The translations under genes and the position numbers were made by a program. A DNA stretch of 64,000 nt, from contig JBMNLN010000001.1 in the NCBI GenBank assembly GCA_050952725.1, positions 992,001 through 1,056,000 of the forward strand. Direction: 5' to 3'. This DNA comes from JAQWCH01 sp050952725 (GTDB lineage Bacteria; Bacillota_I; Bacilli_A; RFN20; CAG-826). The number at the start of each line of letters is the position of its first letter. The first letter of the stretch is position 1. Shown piece by piece: positions 31,202 to 40,140 of this stretch. Below the pieces are notes generated by a model, which was given only the letters and a program-made list of their open reading frames with translations, had not been told where the DNA came from and did no database searches.

Positions 31202-32914
31202 ATGAAACAAACGAAAAATCCCAACCGCAAATTAGGACTATTTTTGTCGTTAGCTTTAGTGGCGATGGGCGCAGGCTTTGGGTTGCAAAAAGCCAATGAT
31301 AGTGCGATTAACAAGGAAACAGCCGGTGTCAAGACGCTTGCCGCCTCTGGGGTTGGCACTTATGGAGCAGAAGCTAGGAGTGGGAATACTGTTGATATTA
31401 CCCCGACTGGTACTGTTCCTACTGGTTCAAGTGCGCAATTTATGGCAACCTATGGTACGTTATACCAGATGACAAATGGAAACCATCAACTCCTTGATCT
31501 CAGTGGGTATAACAATATTAAAATTACCCAAATTACCTTGTCGATGCGTTCAAACAAAAGTAGTGGGTCAGGAAAACTCGAGTACTCTTTCAATAACACC
31601 TCATGGGCCGAAATTATCCCTGCATCTACCTTTAGTAGTCCTAACTGGAATGGTGCTTGGTCACAGACTTATGTCGATGTTACCAAAACTGTTGATATTA
31701 CCGTTAGTGCGACAGGGAAACTGTATTTAAAAATTACTGCCACAGCAAACTCAATTTACTGTCAAAGTTATACGCTATCGTGGGAAGATGCTCCCCCAGC
31801 GAGCCCCCTATCAAAACTTGAATATTCTGGTACGATAACAAATTCTCCTCAATACGCTGGAAAACCATTTGATCCAACCGGTCTTACTTTTACTGCCACT
31901 CGTGAAGATACTTCTCAAGTTGATGTAACCAATCTTGTAACCTTTTCACCAGCGACATTATCGGTTGGCCAAGAAACCATTGTTGCCAGTTATACCGAGG
32001 GGCTAATTACCAAATCAGTTACCGTTACCGGACTTAACGTCATTGAATATGTTCCAACACTAATCATTAGTGAGGTCTATGGTGGTGGTGGAAATGGTGG
32101 CGCATATTATAAGAATGACTTTGTCGAAATTTTTAATGCTACCACTAGTCCAATTAGCTTGACTGGTTACTCATTGCAGTTTACCTTTGCTACTGGCGGC
32201 TTCACTGTTAATGCCCCTCTTTCATTAGATGGTACCGTAGCTGCTAAAGGATATTATCTAATTGAATTAGCAGAAGGCGCTAATAAAGATGCCGCACCTT
32301 TACCTGGACCTGACATAGTAGGAACTTTTTCAATGGGAGCTACTTCAGGCAAAGTCGCTCTTGTCAATGGAACAGATGCTATTAGTAATGCGGACGATTC
32401 TAATGTAGTTGATTTTGTTGGATTTGGGTCAGCCGACGAATACGAAGGCACAGGGCCAACTCCTGCTCCATCAAATACTAAATCAGTTACACGGATTATC
32501 GACGATATTACTGGAGAACCCGTTGATACAAACGATAATGCACTTGATTTCATCGCCACGGAGACGATTACTCCCAAAGGAACTTCGCTCACTTTTATTG
32601 AATATTTCCTTGAGGAAACCCTCGATAGTCAGTATTGTACTGCCTTAAATTGGACGGATTTAAAAAATCTTTATGATCAATTATCAGTTAATGCTAAAGC
32701 TTATTTTGCTACTCACGCGGCCGCAGTTGCTCGACACAATTACCTGGTCGGCGCCAACAGCAAGTTAGTTGCTTTTGATGCCGCCTTACTCCCGGTCGGA
32801 CATCCGCTATTAGTTAATAACGATCAAATGGCGATTACTACTTTCATGGTCGTCTTAACTGGCTTAAGTCTCATTGCCGGCTTCTATGTCTTTAGACGAA
32901 AAGCCCGTGCATAA
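31202..32914 (+). CDS. Surface protein paralogue: Ig-like, lamin-tail domain, C-terminal anchor
   Basis: 570 aa from the second of two tandem ATGs, 7 nt after GGAGGG. The signal region (LGLFLSLALVAMGAGFGL) is followed by a polar linker. Next come the beta module GKLEYSFNNTSW, the Ig-like module (SKLEYSGTITNSPQYAG), a lamin-tail domain (LIISEVYGGGGN, DFVEIFN, GYYLIEL, VDFVGFGSADEYEGTG), the Cys-starting helical region (CTALNWTDLKNLYDQL...ARHNYLV) and a membrane helix ending GFYVFRRKARA. It is a shortened, reordered paralogue of the upstream gene. Its third codon positions look more A/T-rich than that gene's, so the copies may have different histories. Function unknown; exported and membrane-held. 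Confidence 0.9.
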   Translation: MKQTKNPNRKLGLFLSLALVAMGAGFGLQKANDSAINKETAGVKTLAASGVGTYGAEARSGNTVDITPTGTVPTGSSAQFMATYGTLYQMTNGNHQLLDLSGYNNIKITQITLSMRSNKSSGSGKLEYSFNNTSWAEIIPASTFSSPNWNGAWSQTYVDVTKTVDITVSATGKLYLKITATANSIYCQSYTLSWEDAPPASPLSKLEYSGTITNSPQYAGKPFDPTGLTFTATREDTSQVDVTNLVTFSPATLSVGQETIVASYTEGLITKSVTVTGLNVIEYVPTLIISEVYGGGGNGGAYYKNDFVEIFNATTSPISLTGYSLQFTFATGGFTVNAPLSLDGTVAAKGYYLIELAEGANKDAAPLPGPDIVGTFSMGATSGKVALVNGTDAISNADDSNVVDFVGFGSADEYEGTGPTPAPSNTKSVTRIIDDITGEPVDTNDNALDFIATETITPKGTSLTFIEYFLEETLDSQYCTALNWTDLKNLYDQLSVNAKAYFATHAAAVARHNYLVGANSKLVAFDAALLPVGHPLLVNNDQMAITTFMVVLTGLSLIAGFYVFRRKARA

Positions 32915-32943
32915 AAAAAACATTCTAAATCCTCATAAAAATT

Positions 32944-32971
32944 GACCTGATTCTGTATCAGGTCTTTTTTT
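32944..32971 (+). terminator. Terminator after the 570-aa protein gene
   Basis: GACCTGAT-TCTGT-ATCAGGTC followed by seven T's; the same stem as at 31035. Confidence 0.9.
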
Positions 32972-33110
32972 ATCGAGAAAAGTCGCTTTTGGTTGCAATT
33001 TTACGGTCCTTAATATAAAGTATTAACTGCAGTTATTTTACTTATATCAAAAGTAGATATACTAGAAATAAGTAGACGACACGGTCTCAGCTTTGGAGGA
33101 TAAATCGATT

Positions 33111-35750
33111 ATGCGCCGCTTCTATGGTTATCTAGCTACCATTACCACCTTAGTCTTAGGGGTCGGGATCGCCACCGTTCCCGTGTTAAAAGATATCAAC
33201 GCCAACTATGAATATGCATCTGGTCGAGAATTTACCTATCGGATTTCCTTTAAAGAAACCGATGATGGCATCGACCGCAGCCAGGAAAAAATCTCCGTGG
33301 AGACCTCCGATTGGGTCGCAAAAACCATGGATGAAAGATTAAACTTAGCTGGTGTTTCCAAATACCAAGTCAGCCAAGAAGGCACCGATATCATCCGGGT
33401 CACTTTAAATCGCAGTAGTGACATCGAATATGAACGAGCGCGGATTTTATTAAATTACGACCCGAATTTTACGGTGGCTTTAGGTGATAAGGACAAAGAT
33501 GCTCTGGCCTTAAAAGGCGAAGAGGTTTTTGGCAAAGCGCGGATTGAGTATATGAATACTTTCCCCGTGGTGGTAATTCCCCTTCTTAACGAGGAAGCGA
33601 TTACTTCCTTTAAGGCTCTTGCGGAAGCGGGCGCGGAAAATCAAACGGCGGCGGAAAACGCTGGAACCGCCCAAGTTCCCGAAGGCCAAAGCGAAGCGCA
33701 ACTGCAACCGGAAGCGACGATCGTCATCTGGGCTAACTACGATCCTGACTACGATTCTTTAGATAAAGCCCGAGAAGATAGCGAAGTGGCCGAAAAAGTA
33801 TTTATGACTTTCGATCCCCGTCATGTCTACTGGTCGAAATCCGATGTTGAAAATAGCGAGATTGCCCTAGCGATGTCATTAGGTGAACCCGATAACTTAA
33901 CCGGAAAATACACGGCGAAGAATATCGAAACGGCAAATAATAACGCGGCTTATCTGCGCAATATCTTCAATGCCTCAACCTATGGCGATTATAAGATTAG
34001 TTTCTTATTTGAAAATCGCGTCGCCCCTTCGGTTGAATATTTGCTCAATTCGACGGAAACTCTCGCGATTAATTGGTCAAAGACTTTAATTGCCACCTTG
34101 GTCGGCTTACTCTTAGTGTTAATCGTCTTAGTCGTCTTCATGCGTTTAGATGGCGTGAATGCCTTCGTTCTCGCCTTGTTCAACGGTGTTTTAACCTTGG
34201 CCACCTTCAATGTAATCGGCCTGGAATTTACGACTTCGGGCTTAGTTGGGCTGTTAGTCGTGGTCTTATTGACCATTCTCAGCGTCGTGCTATATCACTA
34301 CCGGTGCAAAGAAGAAGTCTATCGGGGCCGGACGATGGCCAAAGCCAGTGAAGAAGCATCGGGAACGACGACTTTCCCGATTATCGATATCTCGGTCGTG
34401 ACTTTCCTAGTCGGGATTGGCACTTATTTCTTTGGTGGCGGCGCTTTGACTGGTCTGGCTACGATGTTGATGATCGGAAGTTTAGCCAACCTGTTAACCG
34501 GCTTACTCCTCAATAAATTCCTCGTGCACTTCCTCAAAAGAACGACGGCCTTGCAAGAAAAATATCATCTCTTTGGCATCGATCAGAGCAAAGTGATCCA
34601 AGGCGAAACGAGCCAAAAAGAAACTTACCGCGGGCGTTATGCGGAAGTCGATATGACCAAAAACCACAAGCGCACAGGAATTGGGCTTGGAGTTTTCGCC
34701 CTGGCTTCCTTAGTGATGACCATCGTCTTCGGGGTGACTTCGGGGAAAATTCTCGCCCCGGCCGTCGGCGGCAATTATTCGCGGATTTATCTCTCCTTAA
34801 AAGAAGGTAGTCCGATTTCGACGCTGTCCCCGACGAATTCGCCTGAACTTTTACTGAGCAAAATCACGATTGATGGAGCAAGTCTGACCTATACTTCCTA
34901 CGATACGGAAGAAGTCACATTAAGAGAGGGGTTAGGGGAAGAAGCGCGCGATCATGATTACACCTATTATGTGTTTGATTTAGCTAAGGAATATCACGGA
35001 GAAGAACTCGTGTCATATACTGATTTAAATGGGACAGTTTACGAAGATGTCCCCCTGCTTGAAGCTTTAACCGCGGTCTTTGAAGATGTCGATGAAGAAG
35101 CGAAAGTATCGCTTAACCCGGTGCAGGTGACGACTGGGTCCCCCACTTTTAAAGAAATTCTCTTGGCCAGTTTAGTCAGTTATGCTTTAGTCATCATTTA
35201 TCTTTTAATCAGGATGGGGATGAACCGCGCTATCGCGGGATTGGTTTTAATCTTCACGGGGATGATCGCCACTTTAGGTCTTTTCGTGATGAGCCGCATC
35301 AATGTTTTACCGCTAACGGGGATGGTCACCTTATTGACTCTACTCTTTAGTAGTTATCTTTTACTTCTCGTGGGTCATAAAGAAAAACAACTCCGGAGCG
35401 AACTCTTAAAACGGCCGGATTATGCCTATGAAGAAGAAGCGGTCCACGCGGTCGGAATCACCACTTCCCCGATTTTATTGATCACCTTAATCGCCGGATT
35501 AATCTTCTTGAATCAATTCGGTTTAGCCCCCTTTAATAACGCTTGGTTATTTATGGGGGCTTTCCTCTCGAGTTTGATTGCCTGTTTGATTATCGTCAAA
35601 CTCTTTGTCCCCTTAGAACTTGCGATTCGGCGCTTACTCGCTAAATTACCAAAGATTGAACGCAAGAAGAAAAAGGTGATTAAAACCAATATCGGTCAAC
35701 GAACCTCGGCCGAACCCGAAGAAGCAATCCTGATTGGGATTAACGACTAA
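33111..35750 (+). CDS. secDF: SecDF-like protein translocation membrane protein (divergent)
   Basis: 879 aa, longer than Bacillus SecDF (737). The layout is one N-terminal helix, a large outside domain, five helices (SecD half, ~310-490), a helix, a second outside region and five helices (SecF half, ~690-860). SecDF aids Sec export using the proton gradient. The position just upstream of recJ matches the Bacillus secDF-yrvD order. The SecD block AVDANVLI is replaced by TILSVVLY-like sequence, and the SecF block with the VVFDR Asp is also absent, so the usual proton-relay acids are missing. ATG 33111 follows GGAGGA by 10 nt. Confidence 0.85.
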   Translation: MRRFYGYLATITTLVLGVGIATVPVLKDINANYEYASGREFTYRISFKETDDGIDRSQEKISVETSDWVAKTMDERLNLAGVSKYQVSQEGTDIIRVTLNRSSDIEYERARILLNYDPNFTVALGDKDKDALALKGEEVFGKARIEYMNTFPVVVIPLLNEEAITSFKALAEAGAENQTAAENAGTAQVPEGQSEAQLQPEATIVIWANYDPDYDSLDKAREDSEVAEKVFMTFDPRHVYWSKSDVENSEIALAMSLGEPDNLTGKYTAKNIETANNNAAYLRNIFNASTYGDYKISFLFENRVAPSVEYLLNSTETLAINWSKTLIATLVGLLLVLIVLVVFMRLDGVNAFVLALFNGVLTLATFNVIGLEFTTSGLVGLLVVVLLTILSVVLYHYRCKEEVYRGRTMAKASEEASGTTTFPIIDISVVTFLVGIGTYFFGGGALTGLATMLMIGSLANLLTGLLLNKFLVHFLKRTTALQEKYHLFGIDQSKVIQGETSQKETYRGRYAEVDMTKNHKRTGIGLGVFALASLVMTIVFGVTSGKILAPAVGGNYSRIYLSLKEGSPISTLSPTNSPELLLSKITIDGASLTYTSYDTEEVTLREGLGEEARDHDYTYYVFDLAKEYHGEELVSYTDLNGTVYEDVPLLEALTAVFEDVDEEAKVSLNPVQVTTGSPTFKEILLASLVSYALVIIYLLIRMGMNRAIAGLVLIFTGMIATLGLFVMSRINVLPLTGMVTLLTLLFSSYLLLLVGHKEKQLRSELLKRPDYAYEEEAVHAVGITTSPILLITLIAGLIFLNQFGLAPFNNAWLFMGAFLSSLIACLIIVKLFVPLELAIRRLLAKLPKIERKKKKVIKTNIGQRTSAEPEEAILIGIND

Positions 35751-35759
35751 TCAACAATT

Positions 35760-35788
35760 GACGGTGGCCGTTTGGTCACCGTTTTTTT
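35760..35788 (+). terminator. Terminator after secDF
   Basis: ACGGTGGCC-GTTT-GGTCACCGT with one G-T pair, then seven T's. It separates secDF from recJ by only a short gap. Confidence 0.85.
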
Positions 35789-35800
35789 CCAGCAAAACCT

Positions 35801-37366
35801 ATGAATTTTTTTGATAAACTCTTAAATTATTACTCCTTGAGCAAGGAGCAATATAAGCAATTAACTCAACCGGTAAGTTTTTCTTCTTTACCACCTTTTT
35901 CCGCATTTACGGGAATGGATTTAGCGGTGAATCGGATTAAGAAGGCGATGGCTAACCAGGAAAAAATCGTCATCTATGGCGATTATGATTGCGATGGGGT
36001 GATGGCTACAGCGATTTTAGTTAAAGCCTTCTCCTTACTTGATTATCGCGTTGGTTACTATCTTCCCTCCCGTTATCAAGATGGCTACGGATTAAATGAG
36101 AAAATGGTCGAACAATTCGCCGAAAAAAGCTATACCTTAATCATCACGGTCGATAATGGTCTCTCGCAATTGGCCGCGGTTAAAAAAGCCAAAGATTTAG
36201 GGATTGACACGATTATTACTGACCATCATCAAATTCAAGCGCAACTGCCTGATGCCTTAGTCATCTTACACCCGACCTTTTCCCATTACGGGGAAACGGT
36301 TACCTGTGGGGCTTATGTGGCCTTAATGCTCGCCACGGCCTTACTTGGCTATGAGCATCGCTATTTAGTCATCTTAGCGGCGATTGCCACGATGGCGGAC
36401 ATGATGGTCTTACAGGAATACAATCGCGATCTTGTCCGCCTCGGGATGACCTATTTTAATGAGAAACCATATCCGGCTTTAAATCTTCTAGCTGGTGATC
36501 GACCTTATACCGAAGAGAGTTTTTCCCTAAAAATCGCCCCGGCGATTAACGCGGTCGGTCGAATGGTCGAAGATCATACGATTAATCATCTCGTCCGTTA
36601 TTTATTAACCGATGATGATGCGGAAAGAACAGTGCTTTTTCACTTCATCAAAAAGATTAATGAAGCGCGGAAATCCCGCTTAAAAGATGCGGTCGAAAAC
36701 TTAGAAACAATCGATGAAGCAGCAGCATCAATTGTGATTTTAACCGAAGAAAAAGAAGGTTTAACTGGACTTTTAGCCACCCAGTATCTTAACGCCTACA
36801 ACAAACCGACAGTAATTTTCGCTAAGACGGCTGATCCGGAGATTTTAAAAGGGAGTGCCCGCTCAAAACCGGGGTTTCATATCGTCGATGCTTTTTTAGA
36901 ATTAGAAGACTTACTCCTCGCCCATGGTGGCCATGCTGGGGCGGGTGGGTGTTCCTTATATCGGAAAGATCTACCAGAATTTAAGATAAGATTTAACCAA
37001 TTAGCGACTAACCACCCCTTATCGGAAGAGGAATTAAATACAATTCCTATCACCAAGGCGGAAATCAACTGGGATAATTATCATCTAATGCGGCAATTAG
37101 CCCCTTTTGGTCAAGGTCATCCTCCACCTTATTTTGCCCTGACTAACATCCAACCATCCGCGCTTGCGTTTAGTAAGGATCATAAGCATCTGTTAACTTC
37201 TCTTGCTCGCGATGTAAAAATTGTCGGTTTCTTCATGGGGAAGAATCGTTTCCAAGATGAACAAACGTATACCTTGATTGGTAAATTCGCCCTTTCTTCT
37301 TTCCGAAACAATCTCGATTTACAGTTCTTGCTGGAGCGCGTCGTCGCGGAAGGCGAAAAATCCTAA
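35801..37366 (+). CDS. recJ: RecJ-type single-strand DNA exonuclease (DHH family)
   Basis: The 521-aa protein has the DHH motifs YGDYDCDG and TDHHQ, the DHHA1 block HGGHAGAGGC and the RecJ OB-domain block LAPFGQGHPPPYF. RecJ degrades 5' ends of single-stranded DNA in recombination and repair. It is shorter than Bacillus YrvD (786 aa), keeping the core and OB domain but lacking the long C-terminal extension. No convincing RBS is visible, and the ATG lies only 12 nt after the secDF terminator T-run. Confidence 0.93.
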   Translation: MNFFDKLLNYYSLSKEQYKQLTQPVSFSSLPPFSAFTGMDLAVNRIKKAMANQEKIVIYGDYDCDGVMATAILVKAFSLLDYRVGYYLPSRYQDGYGLNEKMVEQFAEKSYTLIITVDNGLSQLAAVKKAKDLGIDTIITDHHQIQAQLPDALVILHPTFSHYGETVTCGAYVALMLATALLGYEHRYLVILAAIATMADMMVLQEYNRDLVRLGMTYFNEKPYPALNLLAGDRPYTEESFSLKIAPAINAVGRMVEDHTINHLVRYLLTDDDAERTVLFHFIKKINEARKSRLKDAVENLETIDEAAASIVILTEEKEGLTGLLATQYLNAYNKPTVIFAKTADPEILKGSARSKPGFHIVDAFLELEDLLLAHGGHAGAGGCSLYRKDLPEFKIRFNQLATNHPLSEEELNTIPITKAEINWDNYHLMRQLAPFGQGHPPPYFALTNIQPSALAFSKDHKHLLTSLARDVKIVGFFMGKNRFQDEQTYTLIGKFALSSFRNNLDLQFLLERVVAEGEKS

Positions 37367-37431
37367 AGTTCCCAAAGTTTGAGAAATCTACCGCTTGCTA
37401 ACTATTTCTGGTTCGCAATTATTGTAATGAT

Positions 37432-37447
37432 TCGCGCGCATGCGCGA
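37432..37447. repeat. GC-rich hairpin after recJ
   Basis: TCGCGC-GCAT-GCGCGA, also containing the 12-bp palindrome CGCGCATGCGCG. It lacks a T-run directly after the stem. Confidence 0.5.
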
Positions 37448-37520
37448 CGCGTATCATATTTTTGTGATGTAAGTGGTTACTCGTTATTTACAAACATTCG
37501 CTTTTGTGAGAAACTTATAC

Positions 37521-37618
37521 CATAAAATCAATCGCTGATTTTATGTTAGAGCGTCTCTTGCAGAGCACTCACGCACATCCAAGATTGATTAGAGATAATC
37601 TCAAGGAGGATAGAACTT
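37521..37618 (+). promoter_or_regulatory. Structured leader of surface protein gene (489 aa)
   Basis: A perfect 10-bp dyad CATAAAATCA-ATCGC-TGATTTTATG (37521-37545) is followed by CTCT-TGC-AGAG and GATTA-GAGA-TAATC hairpins. Then comes AAGGAGGA (37603-37610) 8 nt before the ATG. The stretch 37367-37520 has no gene. Confidence 0.45.
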
Positions 37619-39088
37619 ATGAAATTATCGACCAAAACTATGAAGAAAGGCTTATTTGGCGCCTTGGCCGCGGGGTTAGTCGTCGCTGGTAGTGCCTTGC
37701 TTTTGCAGGGAAGAGAACCAGTCGGGGCGAAAGCATTAACTTCGGTTAGCTGGCTGGCCTCCGCACAAGGTTACGCAAACGCCGAAGTAGTTAATGAATT
37801 TGATATCGACGCCAATTGGAATGTGCTTTTAGCGCAAAAAGGTGGGACGGCTGCACCAACTTACTACAACAGTGGAACCGCGCTGCGGATGTATGGAAGT
37901 AACGTTGGTGATGGGACGGAACTATTCGTCCAACCGATTCCGACTAATGCGGATCAAGTTTTACGTAAGTTTGTGATTACTTCTAGTGGAACTAGTAATA
38001 CCCCCGCCATCAAAGTATGGGTCGGTGAAAGCGAAGATGCTTTAGTGGAAACAAGTCCCGCCGCCGCCTGGAGTGGCACCTCATACACATGGACGGGAAC
38101 GACTAATATTCGTTTCCTCAAATTAAAAATGGTCGCAAATTCCACCACCCAAATTCGCTTAAAAAGCATTGATTTAGATTACGAGGCGGGCACGATGGTT
38201 TATGACCCGATTACGACTCTTGATGCAAGTGCCTTAAACAACGAAACAATTAAAGTGGGCGATCGCTTCCGAGTCGCTCCAACGATTTTACCGGCAACGG
38301 CTTATAAAGGCGTAACCCTAGCAGTTAGTGATCCGACCGCCCTTGCTATTAGCGGTATGGATCTCATCGGGCTTAAGCCAGCAACTGGGGTGACGGTAAC
38401 GGTGACTTCAGTCGCCAAAACTTCCGGGGGTGTTACTTTAGAAGATACTTTCACGGTTGATGTCGACTATGAAGTCGTCACGGTAGCTGAGGCCTTAATC
38501 TTACCCACTGGATCTACTATCTATAAAGTAATCGATGCCAAGATTGATCCAACCTATACAGTGACGGCAAACTCCATCACTTTAGTGGATAAAGTGCAGC
38601 CCGATAAAACGATTTTAATTTACAGCATTGGCATTAATCCGACGGCCGTTAAACGCTATATCGCTGAAGGGACGATTTCCTTTACCGCGACAATTGGCAC
38701 TTACGGTGGGAAAAACCAATTCACCAATCCAAATATCACCGCTTACACCGATGAAGTGGAAGAATTCGCTGTGGATATTTTAACTGGTGATACAGCCGGC
38801 CAATGCAATACGCGGTTTGCCGCTTATAAAGTCCAAGTTTTGGCTTTCAGTGCGGCTGAATTAGATAAAATTCAAAACGGCACTGATGCCAATATCGCTA
38901 ATGCCCGCGCGCGCTATCTAGCCTGGGCGGCGGCCTTAGGTGAAAAACCCTGGGAAGCGGGAGCCGTTGGTCTTTATCACAATCTTAGCAACGACCATAC
39001 TAATATCAATCTCATCTTTGTGATTTCGCTTGTGGTCGTGGCGTTAACCGCGATGGTTTACTTCCGTAAACGCAAATATTCCAACTAA
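37619..39088 (+). CDS. Surface protein with Big2-like and OB-like modules and C-terminal anchor
   Basis: 489 aa. The signal region GLFGALAAGLVVAGSALLL is followed by REPVGAKAL, with a likely cleavage after AKA. Modules: a jelly-roll-like region (~50-195), a Big2-like Ig module (ILPATAYKGVTLAVSDPTAL), an OB-like module (VAEALILPTGSTIYKV ... TISFTATIGTYGG), and the Cys-starting helical region (CNTRFAAYKVQVLAF ... NARARYLAWAAALGEKPWEAG). A membrane helix ends VYFRKRK. The last ~240 residues are closely matched by the next gene. Exported and membrane-held; no enzyme motif is seen. Confidence 0.88.
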   Translation: MKLSTKTMKKGLFGALAAGLVVAGSALLLQGREPVGAKALTSVSWLASAQGYANAEVVNEFDIDANWNVLLAQKGGTAAPTYYNSGTALRMYGSNVGDGTELFVQPIPTNADQVLRKFVITSSGTSNTPAIKVWVGESEDALVETSPAAAWSGTSYTWTGTTNIRFLKLKMVANSTTQIRLKSIDLDYEAGTMVYDPITTLDASALNNETIKVGDRFRVAPTILPATAYKGVTLAVSDPTALAISGMDLIGLKPATGVTVTVTSVAKTSGGVTLEDTFTVDVDYEVVTVAEALILPTGSTIYKVIDAKIDPTYTVTANSITLVDKVQPDKTILIYSIGINPTAVKRYIAEGTISFTATIGTYGGKNQFTNPNITAYTDEVEEFAVDILTGDTAGQCNTRFAAYKVQVLAFSAAELDKIQNGTDANIANARARYLAWAAALGEKPWEAGAVGLYHNLSNDHTNINLIFVISLVVVALTAMVYFRKRKYSN

Positions 39089-39107
39089 AAAGACTTAATT
39101 AAAAATC

Positions 39108-39137
39108 AGACTTTGGGTCAAACCAAAGTCTTTTTTT
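39108..39137 (+). terminator. Terminator after the 489-aa protein gene
   Basis: AGACTTTGG-GTCAAA-CCAAAGTCT followed by T's. Confidence 0.9.
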
Positions 39138-39283
39138 ATGGTCAAAGCAATTACTTTAGGAGTTATGTAACGATATTTGTGGCTTATTTTAATGTTTAGT
39201 AGTGTTTTTTGGTGAATCTTTACCAATTAAGTCGATAAATGCGATAATATATTACACATTGAGATTTAAACTGAGGTTAGTTG

Positions 39284-40033
39284 ATGAAACGCATTTCCAA
39301 GAAAATTACCCAGAGTTTATTAACCTCCTTGACCATGTTCGTGGCCACGGCCTTGTTCGCTTTGCTTTTGCTAAGAAAAGAACCAGTTAAAATTCAAGCG
39401 CTTGATCCGACGGTGACCACGGTGGCCGAAGCCTTAACACTCCCTGCTGGAACAGGAAGCGTCTATCAAGTCAATGAGGCGCAGATCAAAGATGGTTATA
39501 ATCTTTCCGCTGATGATCAAATTCTTCTTGTCGACACCCTTGATCCAGAAAAGACGATTTATATCCAACATCCAGGCATCAATCCCCTTCATTCCTATCG
39601 CTATATCGCTTCGGGAGTGATTTCCTTTACCGCGACCATTGAGGAGAATGAAGGGGTTAATGTTTTTCAGAACTTTAATTTAATCAGTTACACCGATGAT
39701 GTCGAAGTTTTTGCCGCAGCGATTCTCACGGGAGATACCGCCGATCAATGCGTGGATAAATTTCCCACCTTTAAAACCCAAGTCTTAGCCTTTGAAACGC
39801 TGGAATTATTGAAAATCCAAAATGGAACCGACCCGCACATCGTCGATGCCCGGGCGCGTTATCTAGCCTGGGCAGCCGCCTTAGGGGAGAAACCCTGGGA
39901 AGCGGGAACGGTGGGACATATCGTGACCGATACGGAAAAAAATAGCAATGTGAATGCAATTATTATCATTACCATTGTCGGATGTTCACTGGTGGCGGTG
40001 GTTTATTTCCACGATCGGAAATACGCGATTTAA
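39284..40033 (+). CDS. Short surface protein paralogue (OB-like module plus anchor tail)
   Basis: 249 aa from ATG 39284, with GAGGT 6 nt upstream. It matches the C-terminal half of the preceding protein: a signal followed by RKEPVKIQAL, the OB-like module (VAEALTLPAGTGSVYQV ... VISFTATI), CVDKFPTFKTQVLAF, DARARYLAWAAALGEKPWEAG, and a helix ending VVYFHDRK. It looks like a tandem duplicate that lost the N-terminal jelly-roll and Big2 modules but kept an export signal. Function unknown. Confidence 0.88.
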   Translation: MKRISKKITQSLLTSLTMFVATALFALLLLRKEPVKIQALDPTVTTVAEALTLPAGTGSVYQVNEAQIKDGYNLSADDQILLVDTLDPEKTIYIQHPGINPLHSYRYIASGVISFTATIEENEGVNVFQNFNLISYTDDVEVFAAAILTGDTADQCVDKFPTFKTQVLAFETLELLKIQNGTDPHIVDARARYLAWAAALGEKPWEAGTVGHIVTDTEKNSNVNAIIIITIVGCSLVAVVYFHDRKYAI

Positions 40034-40043
40034 AAAAAGAAGC

Positions 40044-40068
40044 ACTTCGGTCCGCACCGGAGTCTTTT
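40044..40068 (+). terminator. Terminator after the 249-aa protein gene
   Basis: ACTTCGGT-CCGC-ACCGGAGT with one G-T pair, followed by CTTTTT. Confidence 0.8.
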
Positions 40069-40104
40069 TAATTTTGGTGATTTCGAGAAAATTATCCCAT
40101 TTGT

Positions 40105-40137
40105 TATAATTAAGATGTGGTGCAATATCAGGAGGTT
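40105..40137 (+). promoter_or_regulatory. Promoter -10 and RBS of lipoprotein gene 1
   Basis: TATAAT (40105-40110) and AGGAGGTT (40130-40137) precede ATG 40141. Confidence 0.65.
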
Positions 40138-40140
40138 AAT

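Noticed and set aside
18916..40033. LPXTG sortase signals on the surface proteins
   Set aside because: The tails have helix plus basic end, but no LPXTG or close variant precedes the helix in any of the six.
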